From Bacillus sp. FJAT-28004 (GTDB lineage Bacteria > Bacillota > Bacilli > Paenibacillales > Paenibacillaceae), in the NCBI RefSeq assembly GCF_001280845.1, contig NZ_LGHP01000001.1:2504435-2568434 (forward strand): a stretch of DNA of 64,000 nucleotides, written 5' to 3'. Positions 8,359 to 17,156 of this stretch are shown here, in pieces. Each line of letters opens with the position of its first letter. The first letter of the stretch is position 1. The notes under the pieces were generated by a model that searched no databases, was not told the origin of the DNA, and worked only from the letters and a program-made list of their open reading frames with translations. A program made the position numbers and the translations under genes.

Positions 8359-9501
8359 ATGGAACTCCGACTTTCACAAAAACAGCTAGAGCTGCAACAA
8401 GCCGTAAGGCATTTTGCAGAAACAGAAATTGCTAACGTCGTGCCGATCATGGAACAAGATGACCAATTCCCCAGCTCACTGATTGCAAAATTATCACAGT
8501 TAGGATTTATGGGCATTCCGATTCCTAAGCAATGGGGAGGAGCAGGCTCAGATTTTATATCCTATATCGTTGCTGTTAACGAAATATCCAAGATCAGTGC
8601 AGCGGTTGGCGTCATCATATCCGTTCATACATCCGTTTGTACTTTGCCGATTTTGCAATATGGTACGCAGGAGCAAATATCGAATTATGTGCGAAAGCTG
8701 GCATCGGGAGAGAGCTTAGGCGCTTTCGCCTTAACGGAGCCTCACGCAGGTTCAGACGCTTCTGCCATACGAACATCAGCCGTTTTTGACGGAGAATATT
8801 ATACTTTGAACGGGTCGAAGGTTTTTATCACGAATGCCGATGAGGCCAATATCTATATTGTTTTCGCAGTGACTGATCCAAGCAAAGGCCCCTATGGCAT
8901 TACATCTTTTATTATGGAAAGTGAAACAAAAGGACTAATGATCGGAAGGAAAGAAAAGAAACTAGGTCTGCACGGCTCCAATACCTGTGAGCTCATTTTT
9001 GATCAGTTGAAGATACCCGCTTCTCAAAGACTAGGTGAAGAAGGGAAAGGATTTGCCATTGCAAAAGGATCGCTTGACGGCGGCCGAATCGGTATTAGCG
9101 CCCAAGCGCTGGGTATTGCCCAAGCTGCGCTGCAGGTTTTAAATGAGCGCTTCAAGCCAAAATTCACAGCTGGGTTGAAGCCAGTTCAGAAGCCCATGCA
9201 CCAGCATGTCAGGCTTGCAGATATGACAGCTAGAGTAGAGGCAGCGAGAATGCTCGTTTATCGCGCCGCGTATATGCATCAAGAAGGTTTGTCCTGTACG
9301 AAGGAAGCTTCAATGGCGAAAATGTTCGCTTCCGATACCGCCGTTGCGGTGACAAGTTCGGCGGTACAAATGCTTGGATCTGAGGGCTGTCTAAAAGGAG
9401 CGACCGTAGAGCGGCTGTTTCGAGATGCGAAGGCTACTCAAATTTACGAGGGCACCAACGAAATTCACCGAATCGTAATTAGCAGTAAAATGTTCAAATA
9501 A
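8359..9501 (+). CDS. mmgC: Acyl-CoA dehydrogenase, probable catalytic partner subunit (MmgC-like)
   Basis: This 380-residue ACAD has an intact FAD/substrate side: FALTEPHAGSD, SKVFITNAD, LDGGRIGISAQALGIAQ and catalytic Glu364 in QIYEGTNEIHR. The stretch that normally reads YAKERxQFGxxI is degenerate (LNERFKPKFTAG), and GGYGY has become GSEGC. Those two elements bind the FAD of the neighbouring subunit in MCAD-type tetramers. The dehydrogenase at the head of the operon keeps exactly them. It likely oxidises short or branched acyl-CoA. GGGAGACGG precedes the ATG. Confidence 0.92.
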   Translation: MELRLSQKQLELQQAVRHFAETEIANVVPIMEQDDQFPSSLIAKLSQLGFMGIPIPKQWGGAGSDFISYIVAVNEISKISAAVGVIISVHTSVCTLPILQYGTQEQISNYVRKLASGESLGAFALTEPHAGSDASAIRTSAVFDGEYYTLNGSKVFITNADEANIYIVFAVTDPSKGPYGITSFIMESETKGLMIGRKEKKLGLHGSNTCELIFDQLKIPASQRLGEEGKGFAIAKGSLDGGRIGISAQALGIAQAALQVLNERFKPKFTAGLKPVQKPMHQHVRLADMTARVEAARMLVYRAAYMHQEGLSCTKEASMAKMFASDTAVAVTSSAVQMLGSEGCLKGATVERLFRDAKATQIYEGTNEIHRIVISSKMFK

Positions 9502-9530
9502 TTGAATTTCTCTAAAAAGGCGGTGGCGAG

Positions 9531-10430
9531 GTGGGTCTTACTCCCGGAGCGCGATTTCGCGAGGCGCTTCAAATCGAAAAGCCTTTGCAGGTTGCTGGCG
9601 CAATAAATGCATATTCAGCGATGATGGCGGAAAGAGTGGGGTTTCACGCCTTGTATTTATCCGGTGCAGGTATCGCCAATGCATCGTTCGGGTTGCCTGA
9701 TCTCGGCATTACAACGCTGCAGGATTGCCTTGAGGACGTTAGAAGGATTACGAGCGTTACGGAGCTGCCGCTGCTCGTAGATGCTGATACTGGCTTTGGA
9801 GGAGCTTTCCAAATTGCGCGAACGATTAAGCAAATGAACCGCGCTGGAGCAGCAGGCGTTCATATTGAGGATCAAATCATGGCTAAACGATGCGGGCACC
9901 GCCCTAATAAAGCGATCGTAAGCAAAGAGGAAATGGTCGATCGGATTAAAGCAGCTGTAGATGCGAGAGAGGATGATCAGTTTGTCATTATGGCTCGCAC
10001 GGATGCGCTTGCGGTTGAGGGATTAGAAGCAGCGATTGATCGGGCATGCGCATGTGTTGAAGCCGGAGCAGATATGATTTTTCCAGAAGCGGTTATACGA
10101 CTTGAGGATTATCAAGCCTTTGCTGATGCGGTAAAGGTGCCTGTACTAGCAAACATTACTGAGTTCGGGCAAACTCCGATGTATACGATAAAAGAGCTTG
10201 AGGAAGCAGGAGTCAGCTTGGCTCTTTATCCATTATCAGCCTTTCGTGCGATGTGCGCGGCTGCTCTACATGTCTATGAAACGATAAGACAAGAAGGAAC
10301 GCAGAAAAACGTCATAGATCTTATGCAGACAAGAGCAGAGCTGTATGATTACCTTCATTATCTGAGCTATGAGGAAAAGCTGGATCAGCTTTATGGCGTC
10401 AAGAAGGAGGGGACCCGTCATGACAACTAA
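9531..10430 (+). CDS. prpB: Methylisocitrate lyase, PrpB/MmgF-like
   Basis: The 299-residue PEP mutase/isocitrate lyase superfamily protein cleaves 2-methylisocitrate to pyruvate and succinate. The active-site loop is KRCGHR, with metal-binding DADTGFG and VHIEDQ upstream, and the C-terminal [10 protein letters not shown] helix is present. GTG is the start, with AAAAAGGCGG ahead. It overlaps prpC by 11 bases, indicating coupling. This is the last step of the methylcitrate cycle for propionyl-CoA. Confidence 0.93.
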   Translation: MGLTPGARFREALQIEKPLQVAGAINAYSAMMAERVGFHALYLSGAGIANASFGLPDLGITTLQDCLEDVRRITSVTELPLLVDADTGFGGAFQIARTIKQMNRAGAAGVHIEDQIMAKRCGHRPNKAIVSKEEMVDRIKAAVDAREDDQFVIMARTDALAVEGLEAAIDRACACVEAGADMIFPEAVIRLEDYQAFADAVKVPVLANITEFGQTPMYTIKELEEAGVSLALYPLSAFRAMCAAALHVYETIRQEGTQKNVIDLMQTRAELYDYLHYLSYEEKLDQLYGVKKEGTRHDN

Positions 10431-11544
10431 AAAACAAGGCGGTCTTGCCGACGTAATAGCGGGGCAAACCTCGATTTCCACAGTCGGCAAAACGGGAAAG
10501 GGTTTAACCTATCGGGGTTATTCGATTGATGATCTTGCTTCCCATGGTACCTTTGAAGAGACTGCCTTTTTACTCTTATATGGAACTTTACCAAATGATA
10601 TACAATTGAAAAATTACAAGGAGAAGCTTACCACACTTAGAGAGCTACCAGCAGGTGTATTGAGCATATTGGAGCAGCTGCCTGGCAGTACGCACCCGAT
10701 GGATGTACTTCGAACAGGAGTTTCTGCGTTAGCTGCCTTTGAACCGGAGAATGAAGAGCGTGATGCCTATCAGATCGCTGATAGGTTAATAGCAAGCAGT
10801 GCTTCTATGTTGCTGTATTGGTATCATTATCACGATAGCGGCAAAAGGATCGATACAGTAACGGGTCGTCAAAGTGTAGCCGGACATTTTCTACAGCTGC
10901 TGCATGGTCATCCACCAAGTGAGCTTCACGAGAAAGCTTTTGATGTTTCGCTTGTATTGTATGCGGAGCATGAATTCAACGCTTCTACGTTCGCAGCACG
11001 AGTTACAGCTTCTACTTTATCTGATATTTATTCGGCCATTACGACTGGCATTGGTACACTCCGAGGACCTCTTCACGGCGGCGCGAATGAAGCAGCAATG
11101 GAGCTGATTGAACAATTCGGCAGCCCAAGCGAAGCCGAAAGTGGAATAATGCAAATGCTGAAAGATAAGAAATTAATAATGGGTTTTGGCCATCGCGTAT
11201 ATTCTGTCTCGGATCCAAGATCTGATATTATTAAGCGCTGGTCCAGTAAACTCTCTACAGATAGTAGGAGTCCTATGATTTATCAAATTTCCGAGTGTAT
11301 AGAGAAAATAATGCTGCAAGAGAAAAAGCTGTTTACTAATTTGGATTTTTACAGCGCATCTGCTTATCGGTTTATGGGTATTCCAACCTCACTTTTCACA
11401 CCTATCTTTGTTATCTCCCGTACCAGCGGCTGGGCTTCCCACATCATCGAGCAGCGTGCGAACAATCGGATTATTCGTCCAAATGCCGAATATATCGGTC
11501 CTGAGCTGCTCTCTTGGCTGCCAATCGAGCAACGATCCGACTAA
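10420..11544 (+). CDS. prpC: 2-methylcitrate synthase / citrate synthase, PrpC/MmgD-like
   Basis: A 374-residue citrate synthase family protein. Catalytic signatures are [25 protein letters not shown] and the Asp region [12 protein letters not shown]. The C-terminal [12 protein letters not shown] and [12 protein letters not shown] are typical of short-chain citrate/2-methylcitrate synthases. AAGGAGGGGA precedes ATG 10420; an in-frame upstream start at 10369 inside prpB is not supported. It condenses propionyl-CoA (or acetyl-CoA) with oxaloacetate. Confidence 0.93.
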   Translation: MTTKKQGGLADVIAGQTSISTVGKTGKGLTYRGYSIDDLASHGTFEETAFLLLYGTLPNDIQLKNYKEKLTTLRELPAGVLSILEQLPGSTHPMDVLRTGVSALAAFEPENEERDAYQIADRLIASSASMLLYWYHYHDSGKRIDTVTGRQSVAGHFLQLLHGHPPSELHEKAFDVSLVLYAEHEFNASTFAARVTASTLSDIYSAITTGIGTLRGPLHGGANEAAMELIEQFGSPSEAESGIMQMLKDKKLIMGFGHRVYSVSDPRSDIIKRWSSKLSTDSRSPMIYQISECIEKIMLQEKKLFTNLDFYSASAYRFMGIPTSLFTPIFVISRTSGWASHIIEQRANNRIIRPNAEYIGPELLSWLPIEQRSD

Positions 11545-11562
11545 GAGGAGGAATTGAATCTC

Positions 11563-13005
11563 ATGTCTACATTGATCAGCAATGAGAGACCGGAGCCCGA
11601 TCGCGTATTAGTCGATATTGCAGAGTATGCTGCGAATTTCGCGATTCAAAGCGAAGAAGCTTACAAGACCGCACGATATTGTCTCATGGATACGCTTGGC
11701 TGCGGATTGTTAGCGCTTAGGTATCCAGAATGTACGAAGCTGCTAGGTCCTATCGTACCGGGAACACTCGTTCCGAATGGGGCGCGAGTTCCTGGTACTT
11801 CCTTTCAGCTTGATCCGATTACTGCTGCCTTTAACATCGGATGCATGAACCGCTGGCTCGATTATAATGATACCTGGCTAGCCGCCGAGTGGGGGCACCC
11901 CTCTGATAATATTGGAGCCATCCTAGCTGCTGCGGATTATGAAAGCAGAAAAAACATAGCCGAGGGCAAACCGCCGTTTGTCATGAGAGATGTGCTTACT
12001 GCTATGATCAAGGCTCATGAAATTCAAGGTATTCTTGCCCTTGAAAACAGCTTTAACCGCGTGGGACTCGATCATGTCATTCTTGTTAAGGTCGCCTCAA
12101 CCGCTGTAGTGACAGCGCTGCTAGGAGGAACGACAAATGAAATTATCGATGCTTTATCCAACGCATGGATTGATGGTCATCCACTTCGCACCTATCGGCA
12201 TTCACCAAATACGGGGACGAGAAAATCATGGGCCGCCGGCGATGCTGCAAGCCGCGCAATAAGGCTTTCATTCATGGCGCTTCGAGGTGAGATGGGTTAC
12301 CCTGCTGCACTAACGACTCCGGAATGGGGATTTTATGATGTGCTTTTTAAAGGGAATTCCTTTTCGATAAAACGAAAGTTTGAAGCCTATGTGATGGAAA
12401 ATGTATTGTTCAAAATATCTTTTCCCGCTGAATTTCATGGACAAACAGCGGTGGAGGCTGCCATCCTTCTATATCCGCTTGTAAAGGACAGATGGGATGA
12501 AATTGATAAAATAGTCATTACAACACACAAATCCGCACTGCGAATCATCGATAAGACTGGACCGCTCCATAACCCAGCGGATCGAGATCATTGTATTCAA
12601 TATATGGTCGCGATTGGTCTTCTTCACGGACATTTAACAGCTGATCATTATGAAGAAGATTGTGCGAATGATCATCGTATTGATGAGCTTCGTCAAAAAA
12701 TGATGACTACTGAAGATACATCTTTCTCACAGGACTATTTGGATGCCAATAAACGTTCCATAGCAAACGCCATTCAAGTTTTTTTCAAAGATGGTTCGAC
12801 CTCAGAGAGGGTACAGATTGAATATCCGATCGGCCATCGACGCAGGCGTGAAGAGGCCATACCGCATTTGCTCACAAAGTTCGAGTCCAGTTTGAAGAGC
12901 AGGTTTCCAGCCAAGCAAACACAAGCAATATTGGAGCTGTGCCAAGATCAACAAGCATTAGAAAACACGCCCGTACAACAATTTATGGAACGATTTGTTA
13001 TATAG
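11563..13005 (+). CDS. prpD: 2-methylcitrate dehydratase, PrpD/MmgE-like
   Basis: The 480-residue MmgE/PrpD family protein dehydrates 2-methylcitrate to 2-methyl-cis-aconitate. The family signatures [17 protein letters not shown] and [15 protein letters not shown] are present. It follows prpC by 18 bases with AGGAGG at 11546. ATG 11563 is preferred over TTG 11554, which lies only two bases from the Shine-Dalgarno. A terminator closes the operon behind it. The usual next enzyme, aconitase, is not in the window and is presumably elsewhere. Confidence 0.93.
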   Translation: MSTLISNERPEPDRVLVDIAEYAANFAIQSEEAYKTARYCLMDTLGCGLLALRYPECTKLLGPIVPGTLVPNGARVPGTSFQLDPITAAFNIGCMNRWLDYNDTWLAAEWGHPSDNIGAILAAADYESRKNIAEGKPPFVMRDVLTAMIKAHEIQGILALENSFNRVGLDHVILVKVASTAVVTALLGGTTNEIIDALSNAWIDGHPLRTYRHSPNTGTRKSWAAGDAASRAIRLSFMALRGEMGYPAALTTPEWGFYDVLFKGNSFSIKRKFEAYVMENVLFKISFPAEFHGQTAVEAAILLYPLVKDRWDEIDKIVITTHKSALRIIDKTGPLHNPADRDHCIQYMVAIGLLHGHLTADHYEEDCANDHRIDELRQKMMTTEDTSFSQDYLDANKRSIANAIQVFFKDGSTSERVQIEYPIGHRRRREEAIPHLLTKFESSLKSRFPAKQTQAILELCQDQQALENTPVQQFMERFVI

Positions 13006-13012
13006 GAGAATG

Positions 13013-13034
13013 CCTGCGTACAACGCAGGTTTTT
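13013..13034 (+). terminator. Terminator of the mmg/prp operon
   Basis: CCTGCGT and ACGCAGG form a seven-base stem with an ACA loop, followed by TTTTTCTT. Confidence 0.8.
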
Positions 13035-13150
13035 CTTATTAAAATCATTTTTTTTTGTAGCTTTTCTGTAACTTTTTACACACCCAATTCGTTATATTCT
13101 ATAAGTAAGCTGAATAAGAATATACACCATATAGAAGGAGCGTCTGCGCT

Positions 13151-13660
13151 ATGAAAAAATATGTATCGATCGCAATAGTTGCGATAGCTTGTCTCACGGC
13201 CTTTAGCTTTGCGCCGACGGGAGGCCGTGAATATACAACGGTAGAACAAACACCGGATATGATAACTGGCTACGTTGAAATGACAAAAGGTGAAAATAAT
13301 CATTACACCTTGTCCATCGATCAAATCGATTGGTACGAGGGGGATGAAGCTACAAAAATTTTCCTGGAGCGTGAAGGGGATTCTGGGCTTGATGGCCCGC
13401 CAGACGGCTATTACTACGAGAATGATGATGAAACCTTGCGTGATTTGCCGATTGCGGATAACGCCGAGGTGCTTATGCAAATCTATAATCGAACAGGCAA
13501 TATTAACGAAGCAGACACCGTTTGGAATGAACCTATTTCAGTTGAAAAGTTTATTGAGCTTATAAATACGGAAGACGACTTCGATATGAAGAGCTTCCCT
13601 TATCATATGACTGTCAAGAATGGGGAAATCGTACGTATTGTGCAGCAATTCATTCCATAA
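13151..13660 (+). CDS. Secreted hypothetical protein
   Basis: This 169-residue protein has an N-terminal signal-like segment (MKKY then a hydrophobic stretch to about residue 22) and no other membrane segment. I do not recognise the family. The mature part is acidic with many Tyr and Asp. AGAAGGAGC lies 12 bases before the ATG. It has its own terminator and stands alone between the mmg operon and two minus-strand genes. Outer-cell localisation is an inference from the signal peptide. Confidence 0.8.
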   Translation: MKKYVSIAIVAIACLTAFSFAPTGGREYTTVEQTPDMITGYVEMTKGENNHYTLSIDQIDWYEGDEATKIFLEREGDSGLDGPPDGYYYENDDETLRDLPIADNAEVLMQIYNRTGNINEADTVWNEPISVEKFIELINTEDDFDMKSFPYHMTVKNGEIVRIVQQFIP

Positions 13661-13686
13661 ATTAAAAAGAAGTTTCACGAAAAAAA

Positions 13687-13712
13687 GCCGCGAAAGTCGC
13701 GGTTTTTTTTTT
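13687..13712 (+). terminator. Terminator after the secreted hypothetical gene
   Basis: GCCGCG-AAAGT-CGCGG is followed by ten T. Six A precede the stem, so it may also act for the minus-strand hydrolase gene. Confidence 0.85.
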
Positions 13713-13750
13713 GATTCGATATTACAAATCACTCGTATGTTTTATAAGGC

Positions 13751-14575
13751 TCAGTCTCTACCAGCATCATATATTAGATGAGCGAGCATCGCTGGATTAT
13801 TTTTTGCTGTTGACATATGATCGCCATGACCTTGAATATAACGAAACAGGCCAAGTCGATTGGACATATGCGGATGCCAGCCGTAGTTGCTGTTATATTG
13901 AGGCAGGACATTGTCTTCCGTCAGAAAAATATAACTTTTGGGGATATTTAGACTATAAAATACTTTGAGATCGAGATTTTCGTATGACGGCTTAGCGGGT
14001 TCTGACTTAATCATACTATACATTTTCTCTGCAAAGCCGAGGCTAGCTAGATTGACAAAAGTTTCGCGGAACAGTGGAAAAGGAAGCATGATCGTATCAT
14101 CATTTGAGCTTTCTCTAAGTTGTTGAAAAACGGCTTGAACAGGCTCAGGAAACTCATCCGCAACCATTTCACCATCATTTAACACAAATGCGTTCCAAAA
14201 AACGAGTCTTCTAATTCGCTCTGGAATAAGCTCAGCCACCTTCTGGATGACTGAGCCTCCGAAGCTATGTCCGACAAGTATAATTTGATGAAGATTTCTT
14301 GTTACAATAAAAGTTGCGACAGACTGACTAATCATTTCATGGGTAACGTTTTTATTAGGGTCGGTACCGTGCCCAGGATATTCAGGCGCATAAACGCTAT
14401 GCCCCATCTTGCTTAATTCATAACCTATGCCATTCCAGAAGCTCGCATCCGCCCAGGCTCCATGAATGAGTACAAATGTAAGCGGCTGTTCGCTAGGTAA
14501 TAATCGTTCGCAGAGTGTGAAAGCATTCGCATAGGGGTAAGCGTAGTTAATGGTGCCTTGTTCAATTTGAAACAT
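13751..14575 (-). CDS. Alpha/beta hydrolase
   Basis: The 274-residue alpha/beta hydrolase has oxyanion-hole motif LIHGAWADASFW and nucleophile motif VGHSFGGSV. The layout is that of the esterase/hydroxynitrile-lyase-like group, and a catalytic His is probably in GHGDHMS near the C-terminus. No signal peptide is seen. GAGGAG sits nine bases before the ATG. The substrate cannot be told. It is downstream of and co-oriented with the YihY-family gene. Confidence 0.85.
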   Translation of the reverse strand: MFQIEQGTINYAYPYANAFTLCERLLPSEQPLTFVLIHGAWADASFWNGIGYELSKMGHSVYAPEYPGHGTDPNKNVTHEMISQSVATFIVTRNLHQIILVGHSFGGSVIQKVAELIPERIRRLVFWNAFVLNDGEMVADEFPEPVQAVFQQLRESSNDDTIMLPFPLFRETFVNLASLGFAEKMYSMIKSEPAKPSYENLDLKVFYSLNIPKSYIFLTEDNVLPQYNSNYGWHPHMSNRLGLFRYIQGHGDHMSTAKNNPAMLAHLIYDAGRD

Positions 14576-14631
14576 GCAGCATTACTCCTCAGAATCAGAT
14601 CATACAGCATATGCCTATAATCCTCTTAAGG

Positions 14632-15513
14632 TTAATGATGGCTTAACGGCATACGGAAGCTATGTCTTGCTGAGTTATTAGGCGGTATATTGCTTTTTGC
14701 TGATGCAAGAGTAGCATTGATTTCACCACCCAGCATGATGAGAATCGAGCTTATATAGAGCCAAATCAACAGCATGATTACTCCCCCAAGACTGCCATAC
14801 GTTTTCGAGTAATTACCAAAATTGTTCATATAAAACTGAAAAATAAGTGAAGTGGCAATCCAGCCGAATGTTGCGAATAGAGCTCCTGGCAATGCTTCCT
14901 TTAAACGCAGCCTTCTGCTGGGTACGATCCAATAAAGCAGCGTAAAAGCGCAGATCATTGCCGCAATTGGTATCGCATATTTCAAAACGTTCCATATCCA
15001 CTCAAATCCATTCGGATAATCAAGCCATTTAAATAAGTACTCGCCAATTGCCTTTCCGAAAATGAGCATAACCATCACTAAAACAATGACGACAACTAGA
15101 AAAAGGGTTGATATTAACGAAATGCCTCGTATCTTCCAAAAAGGTCGCTGCTCCTCAATATCGTACGCTTTGTTCAAACCTTTCAAAATAGCGTTAATTC
15201 CGTTCGAAGCTGACCAAATCGTCGCAATCATACCGAACGACAGCAATGTTCCGCTGCTGTTATCTAAAACCTCCGCAAGAATACCGCTAATCGTGTCACT
15301 TGCTTCTGAGGGAAGGAGGCGAATCAGCTCTGCAATAACACTGTCACCAGACATTTCAATAAAGCTAAGCAAGCTAACCATAAAAATAAGAAAAGGAAAA
15401 AATGATAAAATCAAATAATACGTCAACTGCGCTCCAAGCGCGGGCACATCATCCTCGCGAAAACGGCTGTATAGGCATTTTATAAATTGCAGCGTGTTGA
15501 ATTTTTCTTTCAT
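14632..15513 (-). CDS. YihY/virulence factor BrkB family membrane protein
   Basis: A 293-residue integral membrane protein with about six transmembrane segments. The family pattern is DDVPALGAQLTYYLILSFFPFLIF near the N-terminus and YGSLGGVIMLLIWLYISSILIMLGGEINA near the C-terminus. The family (once misnamed RNase BN) has no proven function. ATG 15513 is preferred because GGTGG lies upstream; an in-frame ATG at 15525 has no spacer to a Shine-Dalgarno. Confidence 0.88.
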   Translation of the reverse strand: MKEKFNTLQFIKCLYSRFREDDVPALGAQLTYYLILSFFPFLIFMVSLLSFIEMSGDSVIAELIRLLPSEASDTISGILAEVLDNSSGTLLSFGMIATIWSASNGINAILKGLNKAYDIEEQRPFWKIRGISLISTLFLVVVIVLVMVMLIFGKAIGEYLFKWLDYPNGFEWIWNVLKYAIPIAAMICAFTLLYWIVPSRRLRLKEALPGALFATFGWIATSLIFQFYMNNFGNYSKTYGSLGGVIMLLIWLYISSILIMLGGEINATLASAKSNIPPNNSARHSFRMPLSHH

Positions 15514-15665
15514 TAAGACCACCATCCTTTTGTTATAAAACTACACAAAACAGGAGGGTACAAAACATTTAATGAAATAGAAAAGATATGCAACAAGTAG
15601 GAAATAGTCAAATCATGTCGAATACGTGTAGGAGCAATTATTTTTGAATGAAGGGAGTGGACCTT

Positions 15666-16073
15666 TTGTTTTTACATTTTCTACAAGCCAAGGAACATAA
15701 AGAAGCTTTTCTCGAATTAGCACATCTTGCAGCGAACGCTGATGGGTTCATTCACAAGAAGGAACAAGGATATCTTCAATCGTATATGCAAGAGATGGAT
15801 ATGCTGCAAACGGTAATAAGCTTTTCTTCCGAGAAGCAGTTAGCGGATATTATAGGAGATATTAAAGATGATCATGTAAAAAAGATCTTTTTCGCAGAAA
15901 TTCTGCTTCTCATATTCGCTGACGGCGACTACAATGACGATGAAAAAGAATTGACAAAAGATATGAAACAGCTGCTCAATCTCGACGAAGAAACTTGCGA
16001 AACCATAAAAAACTGGGTTATTCGTATGGATCAGTTAAAAATTGAAGGCCTAAAGCTTATTTTGAACCCGTAA
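15666..16073 (+). CDS. TerB-like domain protein
   Basis: A small (135-residue) all-helical protein resembling the TerB tellurite-resistance fold: ELAHLAANADGFI in the first half and LLLIFADGDYNDDEKE in the second, two acidic helical repeats. The start is uncertain. TTG 15666 has GAAGGGAG eight bases upstream. ATG 15648 would add six residues but lies too far from its nearest purine-rich site. Function unknown; an acidic loop could bind metal. Confidence 0.7.
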   Translation: MFLHFLQAKEHKEAFLELAHLAANADGFIHKKEQGYLQSYMQEMDMLQTVISFSSEKQLADIIGDIKDDHVKKIFFAEILLLIFADGDYNDDEKELTKDMKQLLNLDEETCETIKNWVIRMDQLKIEGLKLILNP

Positions 16074-16098
16074 ATGTAGTAGCTGGCATGAATAAGAA

Positions 16099-16137
16099 AA
16101 AACCTCCGTTCTTCCATTAGGAAGACGGAGGTTTTCT
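16099..16137. terminator. Bidirectional terminator between the TerB-like gene and modA
   Basis: AAAACCTCCGTTCTTCC pairs with GGAAGACGGAGGTTTT (one bulged base) around ATTA. A- and T-runs on both sides make it usable by both converging genes. Confidence 0.85.
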
Positions 16138-16174
16138 TGTATAATAACGGTTAGTTAAGTAAGGAAGGACAACA

Positions 16175-17008
16175 TTATGGCCTCGAAAAACCGAATTTTT
16201 CAAATACTGCCATTGCATCCTCCGTTTGAAGATAGTCATAAAATTGCTTCGATTCTGGTAGATGTTTCGTTGCTGTGACGATTCCAATCGGATAGGAGAT
16301 CGGCGTGTATGTAGAAGGATCAACTGTAAGTACAATATTCACTTTATCTGATGCTAAGGCGTCAGTCTTGTAAACGAAACCCGCGTCAGCGTTGCCTGTT
16401 TCAACGTACTGGAGAACCTGACGGACGTCCTTGGCTTGAACGACCTTCGCCTGCAAGCTATCCCATAGCTTCGCTTGCTCCAAAGCTTCTTTTGTATAGC
16501 TTCCAGCTGGAACGCTTTCTGGTATGCCAATCGCGATGGTTTTGACGTCAGCATTCAATAGATCATTAACTGTTGTAAGATTCGTTTTTGACGATTTTGA
16601 AGTGATGAGTACGAGACCATTAGATAAAAGGTTTGTTTGGCTGTCCTCTGCAATAAGATTCGCATCTACAAGTGATTTCATGTTTTTGGAAGCAGCAGAA
16701 AGGAAAAGATCGGCAGGCGCCCCGTTTTCAATCTGCTTTTGAAGAGCGCCCGAGGCGCCAAAGTTAAAATTCAGCTTCACATTAGGGTGGACTTCCTTAA
16801 ATTGTGCCTCGATTTCCTTTAAGGCATCGGTTAAACTCGCAGCGGCCGAAATCGTTAATTCAACATTTGCAGCTGGTGCTTCCGTACTTATTGCTGTTGC
16901 TTCTGGTTGATTGGTTGAATTGGATGGATTCGAACCACAAGCCGTTACGACAACTAAAATCATAATTAAAGAAAACAAAACATAGCTTTTTCTAATTAAA
17001 CCATTCAT
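16175..17008 (-). CDS. modA: Molybdate ABC transporter substrate-binding lipoprotein ModA
   Basis: The 277-residue lipoprotein has lipobox VVTAC with Cys24, a Thr/Ser/Pro-rich linker, then the ModA fold beginning LTISAAASLTDAL. NFGASGALQKQIENGAPADLFLSA and the GNADAGFVYKTDA region are typical. It captures molybdate outside the membrane. No modB or modC lies next to it; the neighbouring downstream gene converges. AGAGGG precedes the ATG. It is divergent from an HTH/binding-protein regulator that likely controls it. The nitrate reductase genes 13 kb away are a likely consumer of molybdenum. Confidence 0.92.
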   Translation of the reverse strand: MNGLIRKSYVLFSLIMILVVVTACGSNPSNSTNQPEATAISTEAPAANVELTISAAASLTDALKEIEAQFKEVHPNVKLNFNFGASGALQKQIENGAPADLFLSAASKNMKSLVDANLIAEDSQTNLLSNGLVLITSKSSKTNLTTVNDLLNADVKTIAIGIPESVPAGSYTKEALEQAKLWDSLQAKVVQAKDVRQVLQYVETGNADAGFVYKTDALASDKVNIVLTVDPSTYTPISYPIGIVTATKHLPESKQFYDYLQTEDAMAVFEKFGFSRP

Positions 17009-17031
17009 ATAATACCCTCTTTCGTTATGTT

Positions 17032-17090
17032 TAGATATAAATAGATATAATACATGTTTGATTATAAGGTTTGGGAAATACTTTTGTAAA
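17032..17090 (-). promoter_or_regulatory. modA promoter with a downstream tandem operator
   Basis: On the minus strand TTTACA (17085-17090), 18 bases and TATAAT (17061-17066) form a sigma-A promoter for modA. Just after the expected start lies a direct repeat of TAGATATAA (17032-17040 and 17042-17050) with a ten-base period, one helical turn. This position suits a repressor, probably the adjacent HTH protein; that link is inference. Confidence 0.55.
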
Positions 17091-17156
17091 GTGAACCCAC
17101 GCAGTATTTCTGTTGTTTATGCTACAATAATGATTGCTGCATACAATCCTTAAGAG

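Noticed and set aside
13711..13968. 85-residue plus-strand frame after the secreted hypothetical gene
   Set aside because: It is opposite the alpha/beta hydrolase C-terminus and has no support of its own.
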